From Eutrophocola sp964629325 (GTDB lineage Bacteria; Pseudomonadota; Gammaproteobacteria; Pseudomonadales; Pseudohongiellaceae): a DNA stretch of 64,000 bases. The notes beneath the pieces were generated by a model that saw only the letters and a program-made list of their open reading frames with translations, made no database searches and had not been told where the DNA came from. The position numbers were made by a program, and so were the translations under genes. Where the stretch lies: NCBI GenBank assembly GCA_964629325.1, contig CAZVSC010000006.1:25668-89667 (forward strand), read 5' to 3'. Shown here piece by piece: positions 42,652-50,888 of this stretch; within the stretch, counting starts at the first letter, position 1; every line of letters starts with the position of its first letter.

Positions 42652-42681
42652 CGCCGGCCCTGCAGCCTAAAAACTGGCATT

Positions 42682-43275
42682 CTATTTCATCTGTATCTCA
42701 CATACACCATAAAATACCTGCCCGGCTTTTTTGGCCTTCACGAGGCGGCATCCTGCGGGAAACGCGAGTGATTCCAGTGTGCGATCCGACTCCAGATAGA
42801 TCATGCCGCCGGCGTTGACGAAATTGCCTGCAACCAGCAGATCGAGGCAGTCCTGTAACAAATTGAGCCTGTAAGGCGGATCCAGGAACACTACATCATA
42901 CTGCGCCTTTCCGGATTGTTTGCGCAGCCATTGCATGGCATCGGCACCGATAATTTCCAGGTTTTTGCAGGACAGGATGCTGCAGTTTTCCCGCAGGCTG
43001 GAAGTTACTTTCGGCGAAAGGTCGAGAGCGGTGACCGAGGCGGCACCGCGCGACAGCGCCTCGAACGATAGTGCGCCGCTGCCGGCAAACAGGTCAAGGC
43101 AATGCGCGCCCGCGATTGTCATCTGCAGCCAGTTGAACAGCGTTTCGCGAATCCGGTCGGCAGTAGGGCGCAACCCTTCGACGTCACCGGGGAATCCGAG
43201 TTTGCGGCTGCGCCATTCACCGCCAATAATCCTGAACCGGTTCCTGTTGCCGCTGTTTGTAGAATGATTGGTCAT
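42682..43275 (-). CDS. rsmD: 16S rRNA (guanine966-N2)-methyltransferase
   Basis: 197 residues. N-terminal IIGGEWRSRKLGFP and GLRPTADRIRETLFNWL are diagnostic, followed by the SAM site DLFAGSGALSFEALSRGA and the catalytic DPPY (VVFLDPPYRL). Modifies G966 of 16S rRNA in assembled 30S subunits. Divergent from ftsY, the usual gammaproteobacterial arrangement. Confidence 0.97.
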   Translation of the reverse strand: MTNHSTNSGNRNRFRIIGGEWRSRKLGFPGDVEGLRPTADRIRETLFNWLQMTIAGAHCLDLFAGSGALSFEALSRGAASVTALDLSPKVTSSLRENCSILSCKNLEIIGADAMQWLRKQSGKAQYDVVFLDPPYRLNLLQDCLDLLVAGNFVNAGGMIYLESDRTLESLAFPAGCRLVKAKKAGQVFYGVCEIQMK

Positions 43276-43325
43276 TTAAATGTTAAGCCGCGTTCGTATA
43301 CGTAGCAGAGTGCTTGCGCAGCAGC

Positions 43326-43353
43326 CACAATGCCCGCTACAGCGGGCATTGTG
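43326..43353. promoter_or_regulatory. Perfect 12-bp hairpin between rsmD and ftsY
   Basis: CACAATGCCCGC (43326-43337) pairs fully with GCGGGCATTGTG (43342-43353) around a TACA loop. It lies 50 bp from rsmD and 84 bp from ftsY in the divergent spacer. It lacks T-runs, so it is less a terminator than a possible operator or leader hairpin. Confidence 0.55.
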
Positions 43354-43437
43354 CCAGAATTCCGGTGGCATAGCAGGGACAGGGCTGATAGCATATCGGC
43401 CCTCTACCGACCCGATTTATTCTGGCAGTAACACCTC

Positions 43438-44442
43438 ATGTTCGGATTTGGCAAGAAAGACAAAGACAGGGATGAAGGCCGTCCCGACGAACAGCCGCAG
43501 GATACACCCAAAGAATCCCTTTTCACCCGGCTGAAGGCCGGATTGCAGAAAACACGCAGCAATTTCGGCGAGGGCTTTGCGGCCCTGGTTGCCGGAAAGA
43601 AGGTTATCGATGCCGCGCTGCTGGAAGAACTGGAAAGCCTGCTGCTGATGGCCGATGTCGGTATCGAAGCCACAACGACCATCATCGATGAACTCACTGC
43701 CAGCCTGAAGCGCAACCAGCTGAAGGATCCCCAGGCGCTCTACGATGCCCTGCAGGAAAACCTGGAAGCCCTGCTACGGCCTTGTGAGAAGCCCCTCGAG
43801 ATCAGCTCTGCACCTGGCAAGCCCTTCGTTATTCTCATGGTGGGCGTGAACGGTGTCGGCAAGACCACGACCATCGGCAAGCTTGCCCGTAAATTCCAGG
43901 ACGAGGACAAGTCCGTGATGCTCGCGGCTGGCGATACATTTCGCGCCGCCGCAGTGGAGCAGCTGCAGGCCTGGGGCGAGCGCAACAACGTGCCGGTAGT
44001 CGCCCAGCATACCGGTGCCGACAGCGCCTCGGTCATTTACGATGCCTACGAATCCGCACGTGCCCGCAATGTCGACGTACTGATAGCGGATACGGCCGGG
44101 CGCCTGCATAACAAGAGCAACCTGATGCAGGAGCTGGAAAAAGTCATTCGTGTCCTGAAAAAGCTCGACGAGGACATTCCCCAGGAAATCATGCTCGTTC
44201 TCGATGCCGGTACCGGTCAGAACGGCCTTAGCCAGGCGGAAAATTTTTCCCGGGCCGTCAATATTTCCGGCATCACCCTGACGAAGCTGGACGGCACTGC
44301 CAAGGGCGGCATGATCTTCGCGATTGCCCGGCATTTCGGCCTGCCCATTCGTTATATCGGCATCGGCGAGAAAGCCGACGACCTGCGTCCTTTCAGGGCT
44401 GCAGACTTCGTAGCCGCCCTGTTCGACAAGAAACAGGAATAA
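43438..44442 (+). CDS. ftsY: Signal recognition particle receptor FtsY
   Basis: 334-residue SRP-type GTPase that docks ribosome-SRP complexes at the membrane. A short charged A domain (FGKKDKDRDEGRPDEQPQ) precedes the NG domain. G1 GVNGVGKTTTIGKLA, the insertion-box region, DTAGRLHN and TKLDGTAKGG are intact. First gene of an ftsY-ftsE-ftsX unit with gaps of 15 bp and an overlap of 4 bp. Confidence 0.97.
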   Translation: MFGFGKKDKDRDEGRPDEQPQDTPKESLFTRLKAGLQKTRSNFGEGFAALVAGKKVIDAALLEELESLLLMADVGIEATTTIIDELTASLKRNQLKDPQALYDALQENLEALLRPCEKPLEISSAPGKPFVILMVGVNGVGKTTTIGKLARKFQDEDKSVMLAAGDTFRAAAVEQLQAWGERNNVPVVAQHTGADSASVIYDAYESARARNVDVLIADTAGRLHNKSNLMQELEKVIRVLKKLDEDIPQEIMLVLDAGTGQNGLSQAENFSRAVNISGITLTKLDGTAKGGMIFAIARHFGLPIRYIGIGEKADDLRPFRAADFVAALFDKKQE

Positions 44443-44457
44443 CCCCAAAACCCACGC

Positions 44458-45138
44458 ATGATCCGCTTTGACCATGTCAGCAAGCGTTACCCGGGCGGCT
44501 TTGAAGCCTTGCTGGATGTGGATTTCCAGCTTGGTGAGGGCGAGTTCGCCTTCCTGACCGGTCACTCGGGTGCAGGCAAGAGCACCCTCCTGAAACTCAT
44601 CATGCTGATGGAAAAGGCGAGCGCCGGGCAGGTTTTCGTCAACGGCCAGAACCTGAACCGGATGCCCAGGCGCCAGCTGCCGTATTTCAGGCGCAACATC
44701 GGTGTCGTCTTCCAGGACCACCAGCTGCTATTTGACCGGAACGTTTTTGAAAACGTCGCCCTGCCATTGCAGGTGGCCGGCTACAACAGTCACGATGCCG
44801 CCCGCCGGGTACGGGCCGCCCTCGACAAGGTGGGCCTCCTGAAAAAGGAAAACCAGAATCCTGTTGCGCTGTCCGGTGGTGAACAGCAGCGGGTCGGCAT
44901 AGCCCGTGCCGTCGTGAACAAGCCGGTGCTGCTGCTGGCCGATGAGCCCACGGGCAATCTCGATCCCGACCTGTCCGCGGAAATCATGAACCTCTTTGAG
45001 CTGTTCAGCCAGGTTGGTACCAGCGTGCTGGTGGCAACCCACGACCTGGAACTCATCAACCGCCAGAGACACCGGGTCATCAAGCTGGATCAGGGCCGGC
45101 TGGTGGCTGACGGCACTGATGGCGGTGGCAAGCCATGA
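44458..45138 (+). CDS. ftsE: Cell division ATP-binding protein FtsE
   Basis: 226-residue ABC ATPase of the FtsEX complex that controls septal peptidoglycan hydrolases. Walker A GHSGAGKST, signature LSGGEQQRVGIARA and Walker B LLLADEPTGNLD are complete. FtsX starts four bases before its stop (ATGA). Confidence 0.97.
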   Translation: MIRFDHVSKRYPGGFEALLDVDFQLGEGEFAFLTGHSGAGKSTLLKLIMLMEKASAGQVFVNGQNLNRMPRRQLPYFRRNIGVVFQDHQLLFDRNVFENVALPLQVAGYNSHDAARRVRAALDKVGLLKKENQNPVALSGGEQQRVGIARAVVNKPVLLLADEPTGNLDPDLSAEIMNLFELFSQVGTSVLVATHDLELINRQRHRVIKLDQGRLVADGTDGGGKP

Positions 45139-46124
45139 GCCGTAAACCTGCCGCCACGCGCAAGCCGGTGAAAACAACGGCGCCGCCGGCACCGAAAAAG
45201 CCGCGAGCAAGCCGCGGCAATGCCTGGTTCCAGCAACACCAGGCAGTTGCCGTGGACAGTCTGTCACGCATGCTTGCAGAACCGGGTTCGAGCCTGCTCA
45301 CCTGGGCCGTGATCGGCATCGCCATGGCGTTGCCGGTTTGTCTTCTGCTTTTCCTGCAGAACTTCCGCCAACTGAACACCAGCCTTGAAGAAGCGGGCAA
45401 TATTTCCCTGTTCATGCAATACGACATCAGCCGCGTGGAGCTCGAAGCGGTGGCGAGGGAAATAGAGGCCTTGGCCGGCGTGGCCGGAGTCACGCTTGTG
45501 ACCGCCGATGAAGCCTTGGCGGAGTTCCAGGATACTTCCGGCTTTGGCAATGCCCTGGACGGGCTCGATGAAAATCCCCTGCCGGCGCTGGTCATCGTGC
45601 GCCCGGCCTCGGATCTGGCAGCCGATGTCCGGGAGCTGGCCGCACGGATGGAGGCGATGCCGCAGGTGGCGGCCGCACAGGTAGACCTGGAATGGCTGCA
45701 GCGCCTGTACGCGATCATCAGTCTGGCGCAGCGCTTTACCGTGGGACTGGCAGCGCTGCTTGCCCTTGGCGTAGTGCTTGCCATTGGCAATACCGTGCGG
45801 CTGGCCATCGAAAACCGCCGCGATGAAATCCTGGTCGTGAAGCTGGTTGGCGGTACGGATGCCTTCGTGTCCCGGCCGTTCCTCTACACCGGTATCTGGT
45901 TTGGTGTCGGCGGCGGACTGTTCGCCGCGATTGTCGCCCTGCTGGCGTTTTTCCTGCTGGCCGGTCCTTTCGCGCGTCTCATGGCGCTTTACGACAGCGA
46001 TTTCACGCTGACCGGCCTGACGGCCAGCGATCTGCTGTTGCTGCTCGTGGTTGCCGGCGCCCTGGGATTGTCCGGCGCATGGTTGTCTGTGCTGCGCCAC
46101 TTGCGGCGTATCGAACCCGCCTGA
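45135..46124 (+). CDS. ftsX: Cell division protein FtsX
   Basis: 329-residue membrane partner of FtsE. A basic N-tail (SRKPAATRKPVKTTAPPAPKK) precedes helix 1 (about 55-75), a periplasmic loop of about 100 residues that would bind the hydrolase activator, and three C-terminal helices (FTVGLAALLALGVVLAIGN, FGVGGGLFAAIVALLAFFLL, LLLLLVVAGALGLSGAWL). In many relatives rpoH follows ftsX; here the next gene is tag, so that link is broken. Confidence 0.96.
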   Translation: MSRKPAATRKPVKTTAPPAPKKPRASRGNAWFQQHQAVAVDSLSRMLAEPGSSLLTWAVIGIAMALPVCLLLFLQNFRQLNTSLEEAGNISLFMQYDISRVELEAVAREIEALAGVAGVTLVTADEALAEFQDTSGFGNALDGLDENPLPALVIVRPASDLAADVRELAARMEAMPQVAAAQVDLEWLQRLYAIISLAQRFTVGLAALLALGVVLAIGNTVRLAIENRRDEILVVKLVGGTDAFVSRPFLYTGIWFGVGGGLFAAIVALLAFFLLAGPFARLMALYDSDFTLTGLTASDLLLLLVVAGALGLSGAWLSVLRHLRRIEPA

Positions 46125-46181
46125 ACCAGGCTGGTATGATGCCTCCTGTTACGAGGCAAACACGGGAAAAGGAGAAAGACT

Positions 46182-46760
46182 GTGGCTATCAAGCGTTGCA
46201 TCTGGTCAGGCAGCGATCCTGTCTACCACAGCTACCACGACAAAGAATGGGGTGTACCCCTGCACAATGACCGCAAGCTGTTCGAGTTTCTCATCCTGGA
46301 AGGCATGCAGGCCGGGCTCAGCTGGCTCACCATCCTGAAAAAGCGTGATGCATTCCGTGCAGCCTTCGACAACTTCGATTTCAACAAGGTGGCGAAATAC
46401 ACGCCGGCCAAGATCGAAAAGCTGATGAACAATCCCGGCATCATTCGCAACCGGCTCAAACTCAACGCCGCGGTGACCAATGCCAGGGCGTTCATTCGTG
46501 TCCGTGAGGAGTTCGGCACCTACGACAAGTACATCTGGGCCTTCGTGGACCACAAGCCGGTCCAGAACACCCGCAAGCAGCACAAGGATATCCCGGCCAA
46601 GACAGACCTGGCCGAAGCCCTGTCGAAGGACCTGAAAAAGCGTGGTTTCACGTTTGTCGGCCCGACCATCGTCTATGCCCTCATGCAGGCAACCGGCATG
46701 GTCAATGATCACACCACCGACTGCTTCCGGTACCGGGAGGTCAAAAAGCTCGGGCAGTAA
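46182..46760 (+). CDS. tag: DNA-3-methyladenine glycosylase I
   Basis: 192 residues. Zinc-binding Cys and His at the N-terminus (RCIWSGSDPVYHSYHDKEWG), EFLILEGMQAGLSW and the C-terminal NDHTTDCFRYREV, supplying the remaining zinc ligands, define the Tag family. Removes 3-methyladenine from alkylated DNA. Follows ftsX by 57 bp and converges on the acyltransferase gene with 6 bp between the stops. Confidence 0.97.
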   Translation: MAIKRCIWSGSDPVYHSYHDKEWGVPLHNDRKLFEFLILEGMQAGLSWLTILKKRDAFRAAFDNFDFNKVAKYTPAKIEKLMNNPGIIRNRLKLNAAVTNARAFIRVREEFGTYDKYIWAFVDHKPVQNTRKQHKDIPAKTDLAEALSKDLKKRGFTFVGPTIVYALMQATGMVNDHTTDCFRYREVKKLGQ

Positions 46761-46766
46761 TTCCGC

Positions 46767-47354
46767 TCAGTCAGGATCGGAGGCGTTTTCGGGCTTGATG
46801 CCCTTGAACGGCCGGTAATGCTCGCGGATTTTCACCATATCCTGATCGACATCCCCGCTGGGGTGGAACTGGCCCAGCATCAACAGCTGCCTGTGCTCGG
46901 CATCGACAGCGGCCATCAGGATGGGTACGCCCGCCTGGTCGGCAATGTGGTAAAAGCCGGTTTTCCATTCCCTTACCTTGCTCCGCGTGCCTTCCGGGGG
47001 TACGCACAGGATGGTTTCCGGATGCTCGCGCAACAGGGCGGCCATGCGCGGCACCATGTTGTGCGCCCGGGTCCGGTTCACCGGAATCCCTCCCAGCCAG
47101 CGCATGAACCAGCCCAGTCCGCGCGGGAACAGAGTGTGCTTGCCCATCCAGCGGACATCCAGGCCCAGGTGCAGCACGCCCGCCAGGAGCAGCATGAAAT
47201 CCCAGTTGCTGGTGTGGGGCGCCCCGATGAACAAAAAGGGCGGCGCCGGTACTTCCGGGGCATTGACCCGCCAGCCGGCCAGCTTCAGCCAGGCGTTGGC
47301 GATGAGGCGCAGACAGGGGGTCAGCAGCGGGGTGGTGAAAACGGAGCGGGTCAT
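46767..47354 (-). CDS. 1-acyl-sn-glycerol-3-phosphate acyltransferase-like protein
   Basis: 195 residues. The HX4D motif reads APHTSNWDF and the acceptor motif VPPEGTRSK, both of the PlsC/LPLAT superfamily. Shorter than PlsC (about 240) and without a clear transmembrane anchor, it resembles the small family of lysophospholipid acyltransferases often annotated near glycerophospholipid genes. It probably acylates a lysophospholipid at the inner membrane; the acceptor is unknown. Confidence 0.88.
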   Translation of the reverse strand: MTRSVFTTPLLTPCLRLIANAWLKLAGWRVNAPEVPAPPFLFIGAPHTSNWDFMLLLAGVLHLGLDVRWMGKHTLFPRGLGWFMRWLGGIPVNRTRAHNMVPRMAALLREHPETILCVPPEGTRSKVREWKTGFYHIADQAGVPILMAAVDAEHRQLLMLGQFHPSGDVDQDMVKIREHYRPFKGIKPENASDPD

Positions 47355-47847
47355 GCGTTCAATCCGGTCGCCAGGCGCGATTTATCTATATATAGCACAT
47401 TGTAAGCACTCACTAATCCCATATATCAACTCGTCTGGTATTTTTTTCCGTAGCCTTCAGTCCCGGCTGCCGCTATCCATACAGACAAGGGGGAAAAATC
47501 TGGCCTTGGCGTGAAAGTTTTCAGGTCGCCGGGCAATCCTTAACAGCACGGGCAGCCTACCGGGTAACTGCTACCATGCCCCGTCCAGGGAATGGAGTCG
47601 ACCCCATTCCGGTAAGGTTTTTCCCGGAACATTGCGTTATACTTTTCGGCAACCTCAAGACGCCTGTCTTATGGCTGGCGGCCCGGCATTTTCAGGGATT
47701 TTCCGCGTCCCGTTAGGTCGCCGTGAGCACTGACAGATACTGCTTGATTCCTGGCAAAGTGTGGTTTAATTTTAACCACTTTTTCCAATTATTATTAACG
47801 GCTTACGAATTCGGTTACGAAGCAATTAGAAAACTAAGGGATTTGTT
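47355..47847. other. Intergenic region upstream of the molybdenum hydroxylase operon
   Basis: 493 bp with no convincing coding frame on either strand. It is AT-rich near 47380-47460 and again near 47760-47830. A hairpin GGAATGG (47589-47595) with CCATTCC (47604-47610), followed by a T-rich stretch at 47618-47622, could be a leader hairpin or terminator. The likely promoter lies near 47740-47770 (TTGATT with a weak TTTAAT), about 80 bp before the first gene. No known riboswitch is recognised. Confidence 0.6.
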
Positions 47848-48354
47848 ATGGCAACTTTAAATATCAATGGTCAGACAATGGATATCGGTGAGATCGATCC
47901 CTCCACTCCGCTGCTTTGGGTGCTGCGTGATGAGCTCGGTCTGGTAGGCACCAAATACGGATGTGGTATCGCCCAGTGTGGAGCATGTACAGTTCATCTC
48001 AACGGTGCACCGGTTCGCTCCTGCCAGATTCCGGTAGGCAACCTGACGGACCAGCAAATCACCACGATCGAAGGTCTCGCTGCTGCAGACGGCACCCTGA
48101 CTCCTGTCCAGGAAGCCTGGATCGAAATCGACGTACCCCAGTGTGGTTACTGCCAGGCCGGCCAGATCATGAGCGCCACTGCCCTGCTGCGTAACAATCC
48201 CAATCCGAGTGACGCCGACATCGACGCCGCCATGTCTGGCAACATCTGCCGTTGCGCCACCTATACCCGTATTCGCCAGGCCATCCACAATGCCGCTGAG
48301 AAGATGAACGGCACTGCGTTTTACGATGCCGCCAGGACAGGAGAGACAGCATGA
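47848..48354 (+). CDS. Molybdenum hydroxylase 2Fe-2S subunit (isoquinoline 1-oxidoreductase alpha type)
   Basis: 168-residue electron-transfer subunit. The plant-type ferredoxin cluster is ligated by C39, C44, C47 and C59 (KYGCGIAQCGACTV); the second [2Fe-2S] cluster by C99, C102, C134 and C136 (QCGYCQAGQ, NICRC). The pairing with the next gene (start overlaps the stop by 4 bp) is that of IorAB-type dehydrogenases that hydroxylate aldehydes or N-heterocycles. Cytochrome partners are not in the window. Confidence 0.95.
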   Translation: MATLNINGQTMDIGEIDPSTPLLWVLRDELGLVGTKYGCGIAQCGACTVHLNGAPVRSCQIPVGNLTDQQITTIEGLAAADGTLTPVQEAWIEIDVPQCGYCQAGQIMSATALLRNNPNPSDADIDAAMSGNICRCATYTRIRQAIHNAAEKMNGTAFYDAARTGETA

Positions 48355-50732
48355 AATTTATCAAGAACGATCATCTGACTCCTGAGCTGCCTGATTTTTT
48401 CCAGGAGCTTGCCGGCAAGCGCGGCTTTGGTAACGACGTTGATAACGACGTTAAATTCGGTATTACCGATGTCAGCCGTCGCCAGTTCTTCAAGATCTCC
48501 GGCATCGCCGGTGGCGGCCTGGTACTCGGCCTGGCCATGGGCTCCAGCCCGAAGGCAAAAGCCCAGTCTGCTGCAAACCTGAGCACTATCAGCCCGTACG
48601 TGCAGATCCAGCCCAACGGCCGCATCAACCTGTTCTCCAAGAATCCCGAGTGCGGGCAGGGCATCAAGACCGGTCTTCCGCTGATCATTGCCGAAGAACT
48701 GGATTGCGCCTGGGAAGACGTTGACGTCGTCCAGGCTGACATCGACGCAACCAAGTACGGCGCCCAGTTCGCCGGTGGCTCATTGTCCACCCCGATGAAC
48801 TGGATGGCCATGCGCCAGGCCGGCGCGACAGCACGCGCCATGATCCTGGCCGCTGCTGCACAGCAGCTGAATATTCCTGTCGCCGAGTTGAGCACCAGCG
48901 ACACGATGGTGATGCATGCAACATCCGGTCGCTCCTGGGGCTACGGTGAATTCGCCGAGCTTGCCGCTACCATGCCGGTACCGGATCCCGCGACACTGAC
49001 ACTGAAAACCCGCGACCAGTTCAAACTGCTGGGTCGTCGTTTCACCGGTGTCGACAACCATGACATCGTCACCGGCAAGCCGTTGTTTGGCGCCGATACT
49101 CGCATGGACGGCATGCTGTACGCCTCCTACACCAAGTGTCCGCAGATTGGCGGCAAGGCCGTTTCCTTCAACGAAGACCACATCAAATCCATGCCGGGTG
49201 TAGTCGATGCGTTCATCATCGACCAGTTCGGCAACCCGAAAATGTTCAACCCGGGTGGCGGCGACATCTTCAGCGGCGTGGCCGTAGTTGCCTCATCCAC
49301 ATGGGCCGCCATCAAGGCCAAGCGTGAACTGGAAGTGGAATGGGATCTGACCGACGCCGAAGTTTCCAGCTGGAGCGATCTCGTTGCCCGCGCCTATGCC
49401 CTGCAGGGCCAGGATGGCGAGCCGCTGATGGTCAACCAGTTTGCCGGCCCCGGCAACCCGCCGAATCGCGTCAGCGCCGACAAGGGTGATGCAACGCGAG
49501 TGCTGGCCAATGCGGCGACCAAGCTGTCCAGCTTCTATGAATACCCCTATGTGAGCCATGCCCAGCTCGAGCCGGAAACCTGTACCGCGAAAGTGGAAAA
49601 CGGCAACGTCGAGATTTGGGCCCCGGCACAGATTCCGCAGAGCGGCGAGTCCGGTTCTGCCGTACTGCTGGGCATTCCGGCTGAAGAAGCGGCTGAGCGC
49701 GTAGTTCTTCACCAGACCCGTATCGGCGGCGGCTTCGGTCGCAAGCTGGCCAACGACTACGTGTTCGAAGTCGTCGCCATCGCCAACAGGATGCAGGGCA
49801 CCCCGATCAAGCTGCAGTGGACCCGTGAAGACGACATGAGCGGCGACTATTTCCGCCCGGGTGGTTTCCATTCCTACTCAGCAGGTCTCGACGCCAGCGG
49901 CAACCTGATTGCCTGGCAGGACCACTTCATCACCTCGACTGGCAATGACCAGGCACCGATGACCAGTGCCGATATCAACCCGAACGTGTTCCCGATGGAT
50001 GTTACGGACAATGTGAAGCTGACGCAGACCATGTTCCACAATGCCATCCCGACAGGTCCGATGCGTGCACCGTCTTCAAACGCCTTCGCCTTCAGCTTCC
50101 AGAGCTTCATGCATGAGCTGGCAGTCGCGTCAGGCAAGAGCCACGTGCAATTCATGCTGGACACACTGGGCGACCCGAGGCTGGCGATTGCGGAAAATCC
50201 GCAGTCCATGCATACCGGCCGTGCCGCCAGTGTCATCAGCGAAGTGGCACGCATTTCAGGTTACGAACAGGGCTCAAGTGAGCCTGGCCGTGCCAAGGGC
50301 CTGTCCTTCTACTTCTGCCATAGCGGTTATGTGGCCCAGGTTGCCGACGTCAGCGTTAGCGCCAACAAGGAAGTGAAAGTGCACAAGGTGTGGGCGGTTG
50401 CCGACTTCGGTTTCATCCATAACCTCAGCGGCGCCGAAAACCAGATGGAAGGTGGCATCATCGATGGCATCAGCCAGCTGTTCAACGCCAAGATCACCTT
50501 CGAGAACGGCGTGATCCAGCAGCAGAACTTCCATCAGTACCCGCTGCTGAGAATGCCGCAGGCACCGGAACTGGAAGTTGCCTTCCTGCAGCCGGACGAG
50601 TTCTCCCCGACCGGTGGTGGCGAGCCTTCAATGCCGCCCGTGCTGGCAGCAGTCACCAATGCGATCTACAACGCCACTGGTGAACGCATCAGGAAGATGC
50701 CGTTGTACGAGTTAGGCTACAAACTGGTGTAA
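48351..50732 (+). CDS. Molybdenum hydroxylase large subunit (isoquinoline 1-oxidoreductase beta type)
   Basis: 793-residue molybdopterin subunit. A Tat-like signal SRRQFFKISGIAGGGL with R43-R44 follows a 40-residue leader, typical of this branch and pointing to periplasmic export together with the small subunit. The catalytic Glu is conserved near the C-terminus (GGGEPSMPP, E758), with HQTRIGGGFGRKL and RAPSSNAFAFSFQSF also matching. Substrate unknown: aldehydes and N-heterocycles are the usual ones for the family. It is the second gene of a clear two-gene operon ended by a strong terminator. Confidence 0.94.
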   Translation: MKFIKNDHLTPELPDFFQELAGKRGFGNDVDNDVKFGITDVSRRQFFKISGIAGGGLVLGLAMGSSPKAKAQSAANLSTISPYVQIQPNGRINLFSKNPECGQGIKTGLPLIIAEELDCAWEDVDVVQADIDATKYGAQFAGGSLSTPMNWMAMRQAGATARAMILAAAAQQLNIPVAELSTSDTMVMHATSGRSWGYGEFAELAATMPVPDPATLTLKTRDQFKLLGRRFTGVDNHDIVTGKPLFGADTRMDGMLYASYTKCPQIGGKAVSFNEDHIKSMPGVVDAFIIDQFGNPKMFNPGGGDIFSGVAVVASSTWAAIKAKRELEVEWDLTDAEVSSWSDLVARAYALQGQDGEPLMVNQFAGPGNPPNRVSADKGDATRVLANAATKLSSFYEYPYVSHAQLEPETCTAKVENGNVEIWAPAQIPQSGESGSAVLLGIPAEEAAERVVLHQTRIGGGFGRKLANDYVFEVVAIANRMQGTPIKLQWTREDDMSGDYFRPGGFHSYSAGLDASGNLIAWQDHFITSTGNDQAPMTSADINPNVFPMDVTDNVKLTQTMFHNAIPTGPMRAPSSNAFAFSFQSFMHELAVASGKSHVQFMLDTLGDPRLAIAENPQSMHTGRAASVISEVARISGYEQGSSEPGRAKGLSFYFCHSGYVAQVADVSVSANKEVKVHKVWAVADFGFIHNLSGAENQMEGGIIDGISQLFNAKITFENGVIQQQNFHQYPLLRMPQAPELEVAFLQPDEFSPTGGGEPSMPPVLAAVTNAIYNATGERIRKMPLYELGYKLV

Positions 50733-50751
50733 AGAAGTCTCCAGGAAAAAG

Positions 50752-50781
50752 GCCGGATCAGAGATGATCCGGCTTTTTTTT
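50752..50781 (+). terminator. Rho-independent terminator of the molybdenum hydroxylase operon
   Basis: A perfect 9-bp stem (GCCGGATCA with TGATCCGGC) and GAGA loop at 50752-50773, followed by eight Ts, 20 bp past the stop codon. Confidence 0.92.
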
Positions 50782-50888
50782 GCCTGCCCTTTTTGCCTGC
50801 GTTTCGCTCGCAAAGGCTACGGTATGGAGGTTTCTGGATATACGACCAGCAATTAAGACATTGGCAAGGAGGTTGACCAGCAGGTGTA

